NCBI RefSeq assembly: GCF_000426685.1
Contig: NZ_KE384553.1
Location: forward strand, 1-42,540
Reading direction: 5' to 3'
DNA from: Solimonas flava DSM 18980
Lineage (GTDB): Bacteria > Pseudomonadota > Gammaproteobacteria > Nevskiales > Nevskiaceae
DNA length: 42,540 bases
A program made the position numbers and the translations under genes. Of the stretch, positions 16,505-26,376 are shown in pieces (the first letter of the stretch is position 1; each line of letters opens with the position of its first letter). The notes beneath the pieces were generated by a model that worked only from the letters and a program-made list of their open reading frames with translations, was not told where the DNA came from and did not search any database.

Positions 16505-18760
16505 TCAGCCGTTGGCGACGGCGCGGTATTCGGCGGCACTGTCGCGCTTGAAGGCGCCGTAGTACTCGGCCGGCGCGAAGCTGTCGACTTCGATCGCCGC
16601 CAGGCGCGCGGCATGGGCGTCCTTGAGCTGCTGCGCCTCGGCGGCGCCGAGCAGGCCGGCGCGCACGGCTTCGTCGGCGAGTTCGGCCGGCGCGCGGCCG
16701 CGCGGCAGCTGCCTGGCACGCTGCGCCTGGACGACGCGATCGTGCGCGCCCTGCGCGGCGCCGAGCAGGCGGAAAGCCTTCAGCAGCCGGCCGATGCCGA
16801 CGCGGTCGTCGGTCGGCAGGAAGACGTTGGCGGCCAGACGCTCGTACTGCGGGCCGTAGTGCTGGACGGTGCGCGCGGCGCGCGCCGACAGCGCATCGCC
16901 CGGCATCGCGCCGACCGGATTGGCGCGCGCCTCGAACACGCCGATCGTCTTCATCCACGCGCCGAGCGGACCATCGAAGTTCTGGTAGATGCCGACGAAG
17001 GCGTCCTGCACCTGCGCCAGCGCGTATTCGCAGGCGTACTGCACCAGCGGCAGGTCCTCGGGCCTGCGGCCTTCGGCCTCGTAGCGGCGCAGCGCGCCGA
17101 CCGCGAGGATCTGCCAGGCCAGCGCGTCGGCGTAGCGGCCGGTCAGCTTGCCGCGCGCCTTGAGCTTGCCGCCGATCGCGAACATCGCCAGGTCGGTGAG
17201 CACGCCGAAGCGCGCCGCCGTCCAGCCGAGGCGCTTGTAGTAGCGGCGCGTCGGCGGCGCGACGTCCGGCACGCTGACGAAGGCGCCGCGCGTCAGGAAG
17301 TGCCACTCGGCGCGCAGCAGGCCCTTGGCGAAGTGGCCGATCCAGCCGAGCAGGTTCTTGCGGAACGCCGGCACGTCGCTGTTCTCGACCGCGTGCACGA
17401 CGTTGAGCGCGTACGGATGGCAGCGCGTGGCGCCCTGGCCGAAGATCATCAGCGTGCGCGTCATGATGTTGGCGCCTTCGACGGTGATCGACACCGGCGC
17501 CGACTTGTACATCATGCCGAGAATGTTGTTCGGGCCCTGCATGACGCCGGCGCCGGAGAACACGTCCATGCCGTCGATGACGAGCTGGCGGCCGAGCTCG
17601 GTGGTGTAGGCCTTCATCACCGACGACACGACCGGCGGCTGGATGCCCTGGTCGACCGCGGTGCAGCCGAACACGCGCGCGCCTTCCATCATGTACGACA
17701 GCGCGGCGATGCGACCGACCTTGTCCTCGACGCCTTCCATGTGGCCGATCGGGATGCCGAACTGCTGGCGGACGATCGAGTAGGCGCCGGTGACGGCGGC
17801 GGTCAGGCGCGCGCCGCCGACCGCGCCGGCCGGCAGCGAGACCATGCGGCCGCCGGCGAGCTGTTCCATCAGCATGCGCCAGCCCTGGCCGGCGTAGGCG
17901 ACGCCGCCGATGATGTTGTCGACCGGCACGACCACGTCCTTGCCGATCAGCGGGCCGTTGTAGAACGGATCGCCGATCGGTTCGTGATGGTCGCCGTTGC
18001 TGAAGCCCGGCGTGCCCTGATGCAGCAGCACGCAGGTGATGCCGACGTCCTCGCCCTTGCCGAGCAGCTGCTCCGGGTCGTGCAGGCGGCAGGCGATGGT
18101 CGCGAGATTGGCGATCGGCGCCAGCGTGATGTAGCGCTTGCGGAAGTTCAGGCGGATCTTGGTCGCGCCGTCGGCGTCGCGGAAGACCCGGCCTTCGGCC
18201 TTGATGCTGGCCGCGTCAGAGCCGGCGGTCGGCTCGGTCAGGCCGAAGCAGGGCACGTACTCGCCGCGCGCCAGCTTCGGCAGATAGTGATCCTTCTGCG
18301 CCTGCGTGCCGTAGTGCTTGATCAGTTCGGCGGCGCCGAGCGAGTTCGGGATCACCACGAAGGTGCCGACCGCGCCGTTGTACGCCGACAGCTTGGCCAT
18401 GATCGTCGAGATCGCCAGCGTCGAGAACTCAAGGCCGCCGTACTGCTTCGGAATCAGGAAGGACATGAAGCCCTTCTGCTTGATGAACGCGAAGACCTCG
18501 TCGGGAATGCGGCGCGTGCGCTGGATTTCGTAGCGGTCGAACATCGCCAGCAGCTCGTTGCACGGCCCGTCGAGGAAGGCCTGCTCCTCGGCCGTCAGCT
18601 GGCCGTAGGGCTGCGCCAGGACCTTGGCGAAATCGGCCCGGCCGGCGAAGAACGGGCCGTCGATCCAGACCGAACCGGCTTCGAGCGCCTGGCGCTCGGT
18701 GTCGGAGATCTGCGGCAGGATCCGCTTGGCCTGCATCCACTTCATCACTGTGCCGAACAT
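16505..18760 (-). CDS. fadE: Acyl-CoA dehydrogenase FadE-like
   Basis: A 751-residue long acyl-CoA dehydrogenase of the FadE type, larger than ordinary 380-residue members because of an N-terminal extension and a C-terminal DUF1974-like domain. It introduces the 2,3-double bond at the start of fatty acid beta-oxidation. Visible marks: FLIPKQYGGLEFS near 101, FGLTEPTAGSDAAS near 172, the GQGWRML segment near 291 and the catalytic Glu428 in VEGANIMTR. E. coli FadE is 814 residues, so this is a shorter relative; the gene symbol is by similarity. It is separated from the next upstream dehydrogenase gene by 193 bp carrying a hairpin and a palindromic repeat, so it may have its own promoter. Confidence 0.9.
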   Translation of the reverse strand: MFGTVMKWMQAKRILPQISDTERQALEAGSVWIDGPFFAGRADFAKVLAQPYGQLTAEEQAFLDGPCNELLAMFDRYEIQRTRRIPDEVFAFIKQKGFMSFLIPKQYGGLEFSTLAISTIMAKLSAYNGAVGTFVVIPNSLGAAELIKHYGTQAQKDHYLPKLARGEYVPCFGLTEPTAGSDAASIKAEGRVFRDADGATKIRLNFRKRYITLAPIANLATIACRLHDPEQLLGKGEDVGITCVLLHQGTPGFSNGDHHEPIGDPFYNGPLIGKDVVVPVDNIIGGVAYAGQGWRMLMEQLAGGRMVSLPAGAVGGARLTAAVTGAYSIVRQQFGIPIGHMEGVEDKVGRIAALSYMMEGARVFGCTAVDQGIQPPVVSSVMKAYTTELGRQLVIDGMDVFSGAGVMQGPNNILGMMYKSAPVSITVEGANIMTRTLMIFGQGATRCHPYALNVVHAVENSDVPAFRKNLLGWIGHFAKGLLRAEWHFLTRGAFVSVPDVAPPTRRYYKRLGWTAARFGVLTDLAMFAIGGKLKARGKLTGRYADALAWQILAVGALRRYEAEGRRPEDLPLVQYACEYALAQVQDAFVGIYQNFDGPLGAWMKTIGVFEARANPVGAMPGDALSARAARTVQHYGPQYERLAANVFLPTDDRVGIGRLLKAFRLLGAAQGAHDRVVQAQRARQLPRGRAPAELADEAVRAGLLGAAEAQQLKDAHAARLAAIEVDSFAPAEYYGAFKRDSAAEYRAVANG

Positions 18761-18797
18761 CGTGCGTCTCCTGCTTCGAATCGAAAAAGCTGCCGAC

Positions 18798-18819
18798 GGG
18801 CCTTAAGGGGCCCTTTTTT
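18798..18819 (+). terminator. Hairpin with T-run (plus-strand orientation)
   Basis: GGGCC-TTAAGG-GGCCC followed by six Ts reads as an intrinsic terminator on the plus strand, although the flanking genes are on the minus strand. On the minus strand the stem is followed by a T5 only after about 12 bases, so it would be a poor terminator for the upstream dehydrogenase gene. It could stop antisense transcription. Confidence 0.45.
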
Positions 18820-18838
18820 GAAAAAGTTCATCCATCGG

Positions 18839-18935
18839 CATCGCGAGGCGCCGCAGGCGACGAAGCCATCCAGCGGCGCACGCCACCGGCGGTGCCTCTG
18901 GATCGCCACGGCCGCTGCGCGGCCTCGCGATGACG
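18839..18935 (+). repeat. Palindromic interspersed repeat, copy 1
   Basis: A 97-bp element whose ends are inverted repeats (CATCGCGAGG and CCTCGCGATG), with inner CATCCAG/CTGGAT arms, able to fold into one long hairpin. Aligned by eye without gaps against the reverse complement of 25062-25158 (copy 2 minus its outer three bases), about 83 of 97 positions match. It resembles REP/BIME-like or MITE-like palindromes common in proteobacterial intergenic DNA. Confidence 0.85.
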
Positions 18936-18953
18936 GAGTGATTCAGCCTTTCC

Positions 18954-20111
18954 TCAGAGGAAGCGGCCGATCAGTTCCTTCATGATCTCGTTGGTGCCGC
19001 CGTAGATGCGCTGCACGCGCGAGTCGCGCCACAGCCGCGAGATCGGGTACTCGTCCATGTAACCATAGCCGCCGTGCAGCTGCAGACACAGGTCGGCGAT
19101 CTCGAACTGTTTGTCGGTGGTCCAGTACTTGGCCATCGCCGCGGTCACCGCGTCGAGCTTCTTCTCCAGCAGCAGTTCGGTGCAGCGCTCGACCAGCACG
19201 CGGCCGAGCATCGCCTCGGTGCGCGCTTCGGCGAGCTTGAAGCGCGTGTTCTGGAAGTCGATGACGCGCTTGCCGAAGGCCTTGCGGTCCTTGACGTAGG
19301 CGGTCGTCAGGTCGAGCGCCAGCTCGATCGCGCCGACCGCGCCGAGCGCGACGATCAGGCGCTCCTGCGGCAGCTGCTCCATCAGCTGCACGAAGCCCAG
19401 GCCCTCGGAGCGGCCGAGCAGATTGGCCTTCGGCACACGCACGTTCTCGAAGAACAGTTCCGAGGTGTCCTGGCCGTGCATGCCGACCTTCTCGAGATTG
19501 CGGCCGCGGCGGAAACCGTCGGCGCGGTCGGTCTCGACGACCAGCAGCGACACGCCCTTGGCTTTCTCGTTCGGATCGGTCTTGGCGACGACGATGACGA
19601 GGCCGGCCTGCTGGCCGTTGGTGATGAAGACCTTCTGGCCGTTGATGACGTAGTCGTCGCCGTCGGCGATCGCCGAGGTGCGCACGCTCTGCAGATCCGA
19701 GCCGGTGCCGGGCTCGGTCATCGCGATCGCGCCGACCAGCTCGCCGCTGGCCAGCTTCGGCAGCCATTCGAGCTTCTGCGCCTCGCTGCCGTAGGCGAGC
19801 AGGTAGTGCGCGACGATGCCGTTGTGCAGCGAGGCGCCCCAGGCGCTGCAGCCGACGCGGGCCTGTTCCTCGATCAGCACCTTCTCGAACGCGAAGTTGC
19901 CGTCGCCGCCTCCGTACGCGGCCGGCACGCTCGGGCACAGCAGGCCGAGCGCGCCGGCCTTGTGCCACAGCTCGCGGTCGACGTGGCCCTGCGCGTCCCA
20001 GCGCGCGATGTGCGGCGCGACCTCGGTCTGCATGAAGCGCCGCGCCGTGTCCTGGAACATGCGCAGCTCGTCGCTCATGTAGCGGCCCTGCATCAGTGCG
20101 GCGTTAAGCAT
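18954..20111 (-). CDS. Acyl-CoA dehydrogenase, long-chain (LCAD)-like
   Basis: A 385-residue FAD-dependent acyl-CoA dehydrogenase. [17 protein letters not shown] near residue 129, [10 protein letters not shown] near 161 and [12 protein letters not shown] near 276 are family signatures. The usual C-terminal catalytic Glu position reads YGGTNEI, which lacks the base; instead Glu263 in GAIELALDL aligns with the catalytic Glu261 of mammalian long-chain acyl-CoA dehydrogenase, so the enzyme should be active with the base on helix G. Its start overlaps the end of the multifunctional enzyme gene by 8 nt, indicating coupling. Likely substrates are long or branched acyl-CoAs; this is inference. Confidence 0.92.
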   Translation of the reverse strand: MLNAALMQGRYMSDELRMFQDTARRFMQTEVAPHIARWDAQGHVDRELWHKAGALGLLCPSVPAAYGGGDGNFAFEKVLIEEQARVGCSAWGASLHNGIVAHYLLAYGSEAQKLEWLPKLASGELVGAIAMTEPGTGSDLQSVRTSAIADGDDYVINGQKVFITNGQQAGLVIVVAKTDPNEKAKGVSLLVVETDRADGFRRGRNLEKVGMHGQDTSELFFENVRVPKANLLGRSEGLGFVQLMEQLPQERLIVALGAVGAIELALDLTTAYVKDRKAFGKRVIDFQNTRFKLAEARTEAMLGRVLVERCTELLLEKKLDAVTAAMAKYWTTDKQFEIADLCLQLHGGYGYMDEYPISRLWRDSRVQRIYGGTNEIMKELIGRFL

Positions 20112-22263
20112 CGAAGCGGCTCCCGTCCTTGGCCATTTTCACCAGCAGCCGGGCCGGCTTGAAGCGGGCCCCGTAGCGCTTCTCCAGTTCGCGGCTGCGC
20201 TTGACGAAGCGCGCGACGCCATAGGCATTGATGAATTGCAGCGCGCCGCCCTGCTGCGGCGCGAAGCCCCAGCCGAAGATCGAGCCGATATTGGCGTCGG
20301 CGACGCTCTCGACGACGCCTTCCTCGTAGCACTTCGCCGCCTCGTTGGCCTGCGCGAACATCAGACGGTCGATCAGCTCGGCCTGCGCCGGCTGCGCGGC
20401 GGCGAGCGGGAACTGCGCCGCCAGGCCGGGCCACAGCTGCTTCTGGCCGCCGGCCGCAGCCGGGTAGTCGTAAAAGCCGCGGCCGGCCTTCTTGCCCGGG
20501 CGGTCGAGCGTGCGCACCATCTTCTCGATGACGGCGTCCGCCGGATGGCCGGCGTAGGTCTTGCCGTCGGCTTCGAAGTCCTTGCGCGTCTGTTCGAGGA
20601 TGTGCAGCGACAGCGACAGCGAGACTTCGTCCTGCAGCGCCAGCGGGCCGACCGGCATGCCGGCCTGCAGGCCGGCGACCTCGATCGAGCGCGGATGCGC
20701 GCCTTCCTGCAGCAGCGCCAGGCCTTCCATCACGTAGGTCGCGAACACGCGCGAGGTGTAGAAGCCGCGCGCATCGTTGACGACGATCGGCGTCTTGCCG
20801 ATCTGCTGCACGTAGTCGAAGGCGCGCGCCAGCGTTTCCGGCGAGGTCTTCTTGCCCTTGATGATCTCGACCAGCGGCATTTTGTCGACCGGCGAGAAGA
20901 AGTGCAGGCCGATGAAGTGCTGCGGCCGCGCGCTGGCCTGCGCCAGGCCGGTGATCGGCAGCGTCGAAGTGTTCGACGCGAAGATGGCCTTCTTCGTCAG
21001 CTGCGCCTCGGCCTGCCGGGTGACCTCGGCCTTGATCGCGCGGTCCTCGAACACGGCTTCGATCACCAGATCGCAGCCCTGCAGATCCTCGTACGCGGCC
21101 GTCGGCTTGATGCGGGCGAGCCGCTCGTCCTTGCCCTGCGCCGTCAGGCGGCCCTTCTTGATCGCCTGGTCGAGCAGGCCGGCCGAATAGGCCTTGCCGC
21201 GCTCGGCGTTGTCCAGCGAGGTGTCGAGCAGCACGACCTCGATGCCGGCCTGCGCCGACACGTGGGCGATACCGGCGCCCATCATGCCGGCGCCGAGCAC
21301 GCCGAGCTTTTGCACCTTGCCGCGCTCGATGCCGTCCGGACGCGAGCGGCCCTTGTTGATGCTGCCGAGCTGGAACCACAGCGTGCCGATCATGTTCTTC
21401 GACACCGGCGATACCACGCAGTTGGCGAAGTAGCGCGATTCGATGCGGCAGCCGGTGTCGAAGTCGACGATGCCGCCTTCGAACACGCACGACAGGATGT
21501 TGGCGACGGCGGGGTAGTTGCCCCAGGACTTGGCGTTGGCCAGCGACGGCGCGATCGCCCACATCTGGCCGTTCGCCGGGCTCTTCGAATCGCCGCCCGG
21601 CCATTTGAATTTCTTGTCGTCCCAGGGCTGCACCGGTTTCGGGTTGGCGGCGATCCAGGCGCGCGCCTTGGCCATCATGTCGTCGCGATCGCTGGCCAGT
21701 TCGTTGACGATGCCCTGCTGGCGTGCCTGCGCGGCTTTCAGTTCCTTGCCTTCGAGCATCAGCGGCAGCGCCGCCTGGATGCCGATCAGGCGCGGCAGGC
21801 GCTGCGTGCCGCCGCCGCCGGGCAGCAGGCCGAGCTTGACCTCGGGCAGGCCGAACTTGGCTTTCGGATCGTCGATCGCGATGCGCCAGTGGCAGCCGAG
21901 CGCGAGTTCGAGGCCGCCGCCGAGCGCGGTGCCGTTGAGCGCCGCGACCACCGGCCGGCCGCAGGTTTCGAGGCGGCGCAGCAGCGCCTTGAAGGTCTCG
22001 GCGAGCGCGTAGGCCTCCTCGGCCTGCGTCATCGCGTAGACCTTGTCGATGTCGGCGCCGGCGAGGAACTCCTTCTTGCCGGAGCTGACGATCACGCCCT
22101 TGATCGTGGCGTCCTGCTCGATGCGGGCAATGGCGTCGCCGAGCGGCGCGCTCAATGCCTCGTTGAGCACGTTCATCGAGCGGCCCGGCATGTCGAGCGT
22201 CAGCGTGACGATGCCGTCGGCGTCCTTCTCGAAACGCACGGCGCTGGGATTCGTTGCTTCCAT
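20104..22263 (-). CDS. Multifunctional enoyl-CoA hydratase/3-hydroxyacyl-CoA dehydrogenase (FadB/FadJ type)
   Basis: A 719-residue enzyme catalysing hydration and then NAD-dependent oxidation in beta-oxidation. The N-terminal crotonase domain shows [10 protein letters not shown] near residue 65, [19 protein letters not shown] near 110 and [19 protein letters not shown] near 138. The dehydrogenase domain begins near 315 with [17 protein letters not shown], and the [15 protein letters not shown] segment near 445 follows. FadB and FadJ cannot be told apart here without phylogeny. The start at 22263 is preferred because GAGGAG lies six bases upstream. It lies 11 bp after the thiolase gene and overlaps the next dehydrogenase gene, so all three are one operon. 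Confidence 0.93.
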   Translation of the reverse strand: MEATNPSAVRFEKDADGIVTLTLDMPGRSMNVLNEALSAPLGDAIARIEQDATIKGVIVSSGKKEFLAGADIDKVYAMTQAEEAYALAETFKALLRRLETCGRPVVAALNGTALGGGLELALGCHWRIAIDDPKAKFGLPEVKLGLLPGGGGTQRLPRLIGIQAALPLMLEGKELKAAQARQQGIVNELASDRDDMMAKARAWIAANPKPVQPWDDKKFKWPGGDSKSPANGQMWAIAPSLANAKSWGNYPAVANILSCVFEGGIVDFDTGCRIESRYFANCVVSPVSKNMIGTLWFQLGSINKGRSRPDGIERGKVQKLGVLGAGMMGAGIAHVSAQAGIEVVLLDTSLDNAERGKAYSAGLLDQAIKKGRLTAQGKDERLARIKPTAAYEDLQGCDLVIEAVFEDRAIKAEVTRQAEAQLTKKAIFASNTSTLPITGLAQASARPQHFIGLHFFSPVDKMPLVEIIKGKKTSPETLARAFDYVQQIGKTPIVVNDARGFYTSRVFATYVMEGLALLQEGAHPRSIEVAGLQAGMPVGPLALQDEVSLSLSLHILEQTRKDFEADGKTYAGHPADAVIEKMVRTLDRPGKKAGRGFYDYPAAAGGQKQLWPGLAAQFPLAAAQPAQAELIDRLMFAQANEAAKCYEEGVVESVADANIGSIFGWGFAPQQGGALQFINAYGVARFVKRSRELEKRYGARFKPARLLVKMAKDGSRFDA

Positions 22264-22274
22264 GTCGGTGCTCC

Positions 22275-23480
<1,206 letters not shown>

Positions 23481-23504
23481 GGAATCCTCGGGCTTGCGCG
23501 AATA

Positions 23505-23520
23505 GGTAACTGAAATTACC
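23505..23520. promoter_or_regulatory. TetR-type operator in the thiolase leader
   Basis: GGTAACTGAAATTACC is an inverted repeat 25 bp upstream of the thiolase start. Its reverse-complement core GTAATTTCAGTTAC differs at one of 14 positions from the core at 23652-23665 near the divergent tetR gene. Two near-identical palindromes at the two ends of one divergent intergenic region are strong evidence for a shared repressor site. Confidence 0.8.
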
Positions 23521-23591
23521 ATTTGGCCGTTTCCGGTGTCGGAAGAACGGCGAAGCGAGTGCTGTCGCATCGGGGTGCGCGCGACCGTGAG

Positions 23592-23620
23592 AATGTAATC
23601 ACGAGTGCGGACGCGGTCAA
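23592..23620 (-). promoter_or_regulatory. Sigma-70-like promoter for the thiolase operon
   Basis: Minus-strand TTGACC (23615-23620) and TACATT (23592-23597) are spaced 17 bp apart. Transcription would start near 23585 and run through the operator at 23505-23520, so a repressor there could block elongation or a second promoter. Five of six -35 and four of six -10 positions match consensus. Confidence 0.6.
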
Positions 23621-23624
23621 TACG

Positions 23625-23638
23625 ATGCCGTATGGCAT
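23625..23638. promoter_or_regulatory. Perfect 14-bp palindrome in the tetR-thiolase intergenic region
   Basis: ATGCC-GTAT-GGCAT lies just upstream of the thiolase -35. Its sequence is unrelated to the two TetR operators, so a second regulator or a chance palindrome are both possible. Confidence 0.35.
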
Positions 23639-23651
23639 GACTTTCGCAGGT

Positions 23652-23665
23652 GTAATTTCAATTAC
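23652..23665. promoter_or_regulatory. TetR-type operator in the tetR leader
   Basis: GTAATT-TC-AATTAC, a perfect inverted repeat, ends 14 bp before the tetR start codon. Its near copy stands in front of the thiolase gene. Bound repressor here would block its own translation-initiation region or promoter, giving autoregulation. Confidence 0.8.
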
Positions 23666-23679
23666 TTTGGAGGCAGTGA

Positions 23680-24297
23680 ATGCGCCGTAGTGACGCAGTG
23701 CTGGCGGACCGCTCGCAGCTCGATGCGGCGACCCGGGTGCGCATCGAGCAGGCCGTGCTCGATATCTTCTCGGAGCGCGAATTCCACCGCGTCGGCCTGA
23801 TCGAGATCGCGCGCGCCGCCAACGTCTCGCTGCAGACCATCTACAAGTACTACGGCAGCAAGGAAGCGCTGCTGTTCTCCAGCCTCGACATCTGGCTCGG
23901 CAAGCTCGCCGCGCGCATGATCGATCACCTGCAGGGCATCGAGGATTACAAGGAGCGCCTGCGCAAGGTGTTCTGGGTCAGCCTCGATTTCTACGAGAAG
24001 AACCCGAAGCTGATGCAGCTGCAGATGAGCTCGGTCTACGTCAACACCTGGCGCAAGCACGAGCAGTTCGACAATCCGCAGCTGTTCGGCACCTTCCTCA
24101 AGGTGCTGCATGAAGGCCGCGAGAAGGGCGTCATCACCGACGAGGTCGACGAGAAGTACGTGCTCGACATCATCATGGGCACGCTGGCGCGCCTCGTGCA
24201 GATGTACGTGCATCGTGGCATGAAGGAATCGCTGACGGCGCAGGCCAATCCGATCTTCGAGATGCTCTGGCGCGCCATCGCCAAGCCGAAAGCCTGA
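23680..24297 (+). CDS. TetR-family transcriptional regulator of the acyl-CoA catabolic operon
   Basis: A 205-residue TetR-family protein. The N-terminal helix-turn-helix is clear: AVLDIFSEREFHRVGLIEIA (residues 24-43), then ARAANVSLQTIYKYYGSKEALL to about 65. The remaining helices form a ligand-binding and dimer domain; YVNTWRKHEQFDNPQLF and the Met-rich LQMYVHRGM segment could line a hydrophobic pocket. Divergent from the thiolase gene with twin operators between them, it probably represses the catabolic genes and itself. It is not an obvious PsrA or FadR, and the operator GTAATTTCAATTAC is unlike the PsrA motif as I know it. A GGAGG site lies about six bases before the ATG. Confidence 0.88.
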   Translation: MRRSDAVLADRSQLDAATRVRIEQAVLDIFSEREFHRVGLIEIARAANVSLQTIYKYYGSKEALLFSSLDIWLGKLAARMIDHLQGIEDYKERLRKVFWVSLDFYEKNPKLMQLQMSSVYVNTWRKHEQFDNPQLFGTFLKVLHEGREKGVITDEVDEKYVLDIIMGTLARLVQMYVHRGMKESLTAQANPIFEMLWRAIAKPKA

Positions 24298-24348
24298 GCG
24301 GCGCCGCAAGCTTTACGCGGCATGGCCTGCGGCGGAGAATCCGCCGCC

Positions 24349-25008
24349 ATGAAAGCGATCGTCGATGCGATCTACGCCGGCGCGGTGCGGCCGATGCCGG
24401 ACGACGGGCGGCCGACCGGCATCTTCAAGACCCCGCTCGCCGGCGAAGCCGAGATCGGACGCGAGGGCCTCGTCGGCGACGCGCAGGCCGACCGCCGCGT
24501 GCACGGCGGGCCGGAAAAGGCGCTGCATCATTTCCCGGCCGAGCATTACGCGCGCTTCGCTGCGGCGTTCACGGAGCAGGCCGCCGCGTTCGTGCCGGGC
24601 GCGATCGGTGAGAACCTGACGACGCGCGGCTGGACCGAGGCCGAGGTCTGCCTCGGCGACGTCTACACCTTCGGCAGCGCGCGTCTGCAACTCAGCCAGC
24701 CGCGCTCGCCGTGCTGGAAGATCGATGCGCGCTTCGGCGTCGACGGCTTGACACGCTACGTCGCCGAGCACGGCATCGCCGGCTGGTACTACCGCGTGCT
24801 CGCGCCCGGCCGCTGCCGCGCCGGCGACGCGCTCGAACTGATCGAGCGCGAGCCCGATCCGGTCACGCTCGCCGAATACTGGCGCCTGCGCGCGTCGCCG
24901 CGCGCCGATCGCGCGCGCCTGCAGCGCGTCGCCGACTCGCCGGGGCTGGCGCCCGAGCAGCGCGCCCGCTGGCAGCAGCGCCTCGACTGGCTGCGCGCGC
25001 AGCGCTGA
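24349..25008 (+). CDS. MOSC domain protein, YiiM-like
   Basis: A 219-residue MOSC-domain protein close in pattern to E. coli YiiM: EGLVGDAQADRRVHGGPEKA near residues 40-59, the HHFPAEHY segment that follows, GAIGENLTTRGWTEAEVCLG near 85 and SQPRSPCWKID near 118, whose Cys is the conserved sulfur or molybdenum-cofactor-binding residue of MOSC domains. YiiM acts in molybdenum-cofactor-dependent reduction of 6-N-hydroxylaminopurine. The start at 24349 aligns with the usual N-terminus; an in-frame ATG at 24322 is less likely. No molybdenum cofactor genes are nearby. Confidence 0.88.
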   Translation: MKAIVDAIYAGAVRPMPDDGRPTGIFKTPLAGEAEIGREGLVGDAQADRRVHGGPEKALHHFPAEHYARFAAAFTEQAAAFVPGAIGENLTTRGWTEAEVCLGDVYTFGSARLQLSQPRSPCWKIDARFGVDGLTRYVAEHGIAGWYYRVLAPGRCRAGDALELIEREPDPVTLAEYWRLRASPRADRARLQRVADSPGLAPEQRARWQQRLDWLRAQR

Positions 25009-25058
25009 GCGGCGACGCGATGCGCGTCGGCCGGCGCTGGCGGAGGTTTGCGTCAGGC

Positions 25059-25158
25059 CGTCATCGCGAGGCCGCGCAGCGGCGGCGGCGAGCCAGAGCC
25101 GTCGCCCGTGTCGTGCCCCGCTGGCCGGCTCCGTCGCCTGAGGCGACTCGCGATGACG
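25059..25158 (-). repeat. Palindromic interspersed repeat, copy 2 (inverted relative to copy 1)
   Basis: A 100-bp element with perfect 12-bp terminal inverted repeats (CGTCATCGCGAG and CTCGCGATGACG). Its reverse complement aligns without gaps to 18839-18935. It lies between the plus-strand MOSC gene and, before the IS630 insertion, the convergent LysE gene, a typical place for REP-like hairpins. Confidence 0.85.
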
Positions 25159-25186
25159 ATGGCGGCGCTTTGTCAGGGCTTCTCTA

Positions 25187-25202
25187 GTGTGCTGTTCCGT
25201 AA
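25187..25202 (+). repeat. IS630 left terminal inverted repeat
   Basis: GTGTGCTGTTCCGTAA matches the right end (reverse complement GTGTGCTGTTCCGCAA) at 15 of 16 positions. Confidence 0.92.
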
Positions 25203-25264
25203 ATAAATAGAACTATGATGGCGATGCGCTGTCGTACCTGCCGGTCAAGCAGGAGAATGGCGGC

Positions 25265-26353
25265 ATGGCGAAGACAGGGCGTCCACTGGTGGGGTTGGCA
25301 ATCAGCGACGCAGAACGCGCTGAGTTGAAGGCACGCTTGGCGCGCCGCAAGTGGCCGAGCGATGAGAAGCTGCGCATGCGCATCGTGCTGGCGTTGGCGG
25401 ACGGTGAGTCGAGCACGTCGATTGCCGCGCGCTTGCACACGACGGCGCAGACGGTGAGCAAATGGCGGCATCGTTTCCAGTCATACCGTGTGCTCGGATT
25501 GAGTGATGCGCCGCGCTCGGGCCGTGGGCGCAGCGTGGCCGATGAGCAAGTGCAGGCTATCGTGGATCGGGTCCGGCAAACGCAGCCGGAGAACGCGACG
25601 CGTTGGAGCGTGCGCAGCATGAGTGCGGCGACCGGTGTCTCGGCCACCACCGTGCATCGCATCTGGCGCGCGTTCGGGCTCAAGCCGCATCTGCAGGACA
25701 CGTTCAAGTTGTCGACCGATCCGCACTTCGTCGACAAGGTGCGCGATGTGGTTGGGCTATACCTGAATCCGCCGGATCGGGCACTGGTGCTGTGCGTGGA
25801 TGAGAAGAGCCAGATTCAGGCGCTCGATCGCACCCAACCCGGCCTACCGCTGAGTTTCGGCAAACCGTCGACTCGCACGCACGACTACAAGCGCCACGGC
25901 ACGACCTCGCTGTTTGCGGCGCTGGATGTGGCGACGGGCAAAGTCATCGGCCAGCTCAAACGGCGTCATCGCAGCGCCGAGTTCCTGCAATTCCTCAACG
26001 CGATCGACGCCGCGGTACCGAAAGACCAGGACGTCCACTTGATCATGGACAACTATGGCACGCACAAGACCGATCAGGTGCGGGCTTGGTTCGCCGCCCG
26101 CCCGCGCTACCACGTGCACTTCACCCCGACCTCGGCGTCCTGGCTCAACCTGGTCGAGCGATTCTTCTCAACTCTGAGCGAGAAGTGGATCAAGCGCGGC
26201 GCGCATACCAGCGTGAAAGATCTCGAAGCCTCGATCCGCGATTATCTGGATCGCCACAATGCCGACCCGACTCCCTTCGTCTGGCGCAAAGGCGCCGATG
26301 AGATCCTCGCGTCGGCGGGGCGGGCAGCCAAGAAGCTCGCTTCCTATTACTAA
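25265..26353 (+). CDS. IS630-family transposase
   Basis: A 362-residue DDE transposase, full length for the family. The N-terminal helix-turn-helix region has [19 protein letters not shown] near residues 49-67, with a second DNA-binding segment to about 140. The catalytic triad is Asp179 in [10 protein letters not shown], Asp262 in IMDNYGTHK and Glu298 in [10 protein letters not shown], the IS630 DDE arrangement. The frame is uninterrupted and the inverted repeats are nearly perfect, so recent insertion is likely. The coding sequence is somewhat less GC-biased at third positions than its neighbours. Confidence 0.95.
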   Translation: MAKTGRPLVGLAISDAERAELKARLARRKWPSDEKLRMRIVLALADGESSTSIAARLHTTAQTVSKWRHRFQSYRVLGLSDAPRSGRGRSVADEQVQAIVDRVRQTQPENATRWSVRSMSAATGVSATTVHRIWRAFGLKPHLQDTFKLSTDPHFVDKVRDVVGLYLNPPDRALVLCVDEKSQIQALDRTQPGLPLSFGKPSTRTHDYKRHGTTSLFAALDVATGKVIGQLKRRHRSAEFLQFLNAIDAAVPKDQDVHLIMDNYGTHKTDQVRAWFAARPRYHVHFTPTSASWLNLVERFFSTLSEKWIKRGAHTSVKDLEASIRDYLDRHNADPTPFVWRKGADEILASAGRAAKKLASYY

Positions 26354-26360
26354 TACGTAA

Positions 26361-26376
26361 TTGCGGAACAGCACAC
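26361..26376 (-). repeat. IS630 right terminal inverted repeat
   Basis: TTGCGGAACAGCACAC is the reverse complement of the left end with one difference and is followed by the TA target duplicate. Confidence 0.92.

Larger units (their letters stand above)
25187..26376 (+). mobile_element. Complete IS630-family insertion sequence
   Basis: A 1190-bp element bounded by GTGTGCTGTTCCG inverted repeats and flanked on both sides by TA (25185-25186 and 26377-26378), the TA target duplication of IS630/Tc1-type transposition. It encodes one full transposase, so it may be active. Removing it and one TA joins the LysE gene end to the palindromic repeat region. Confidence 0.93.

Noticed and set aside
16475-18985. 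Long plus-strand open frame (836 codons) opposite the FadE-like gene
   Set aside because: It is antisense to a well-conserved gene, has Asp/Gly/Ala/Arg-rich low-complexity composition and no recognisable motif. Similar antisense frames opposite the other dehydrogenases, thiolase and xseA were rejected for the same reason.
23481-23570. Extended thiolase N-terminus from ATG 23570
   Set aside because: It would run through the operator and leader, is not thiolase-like, and the ATG at 23480 has a ribosome-binding site and the family N-terminus.
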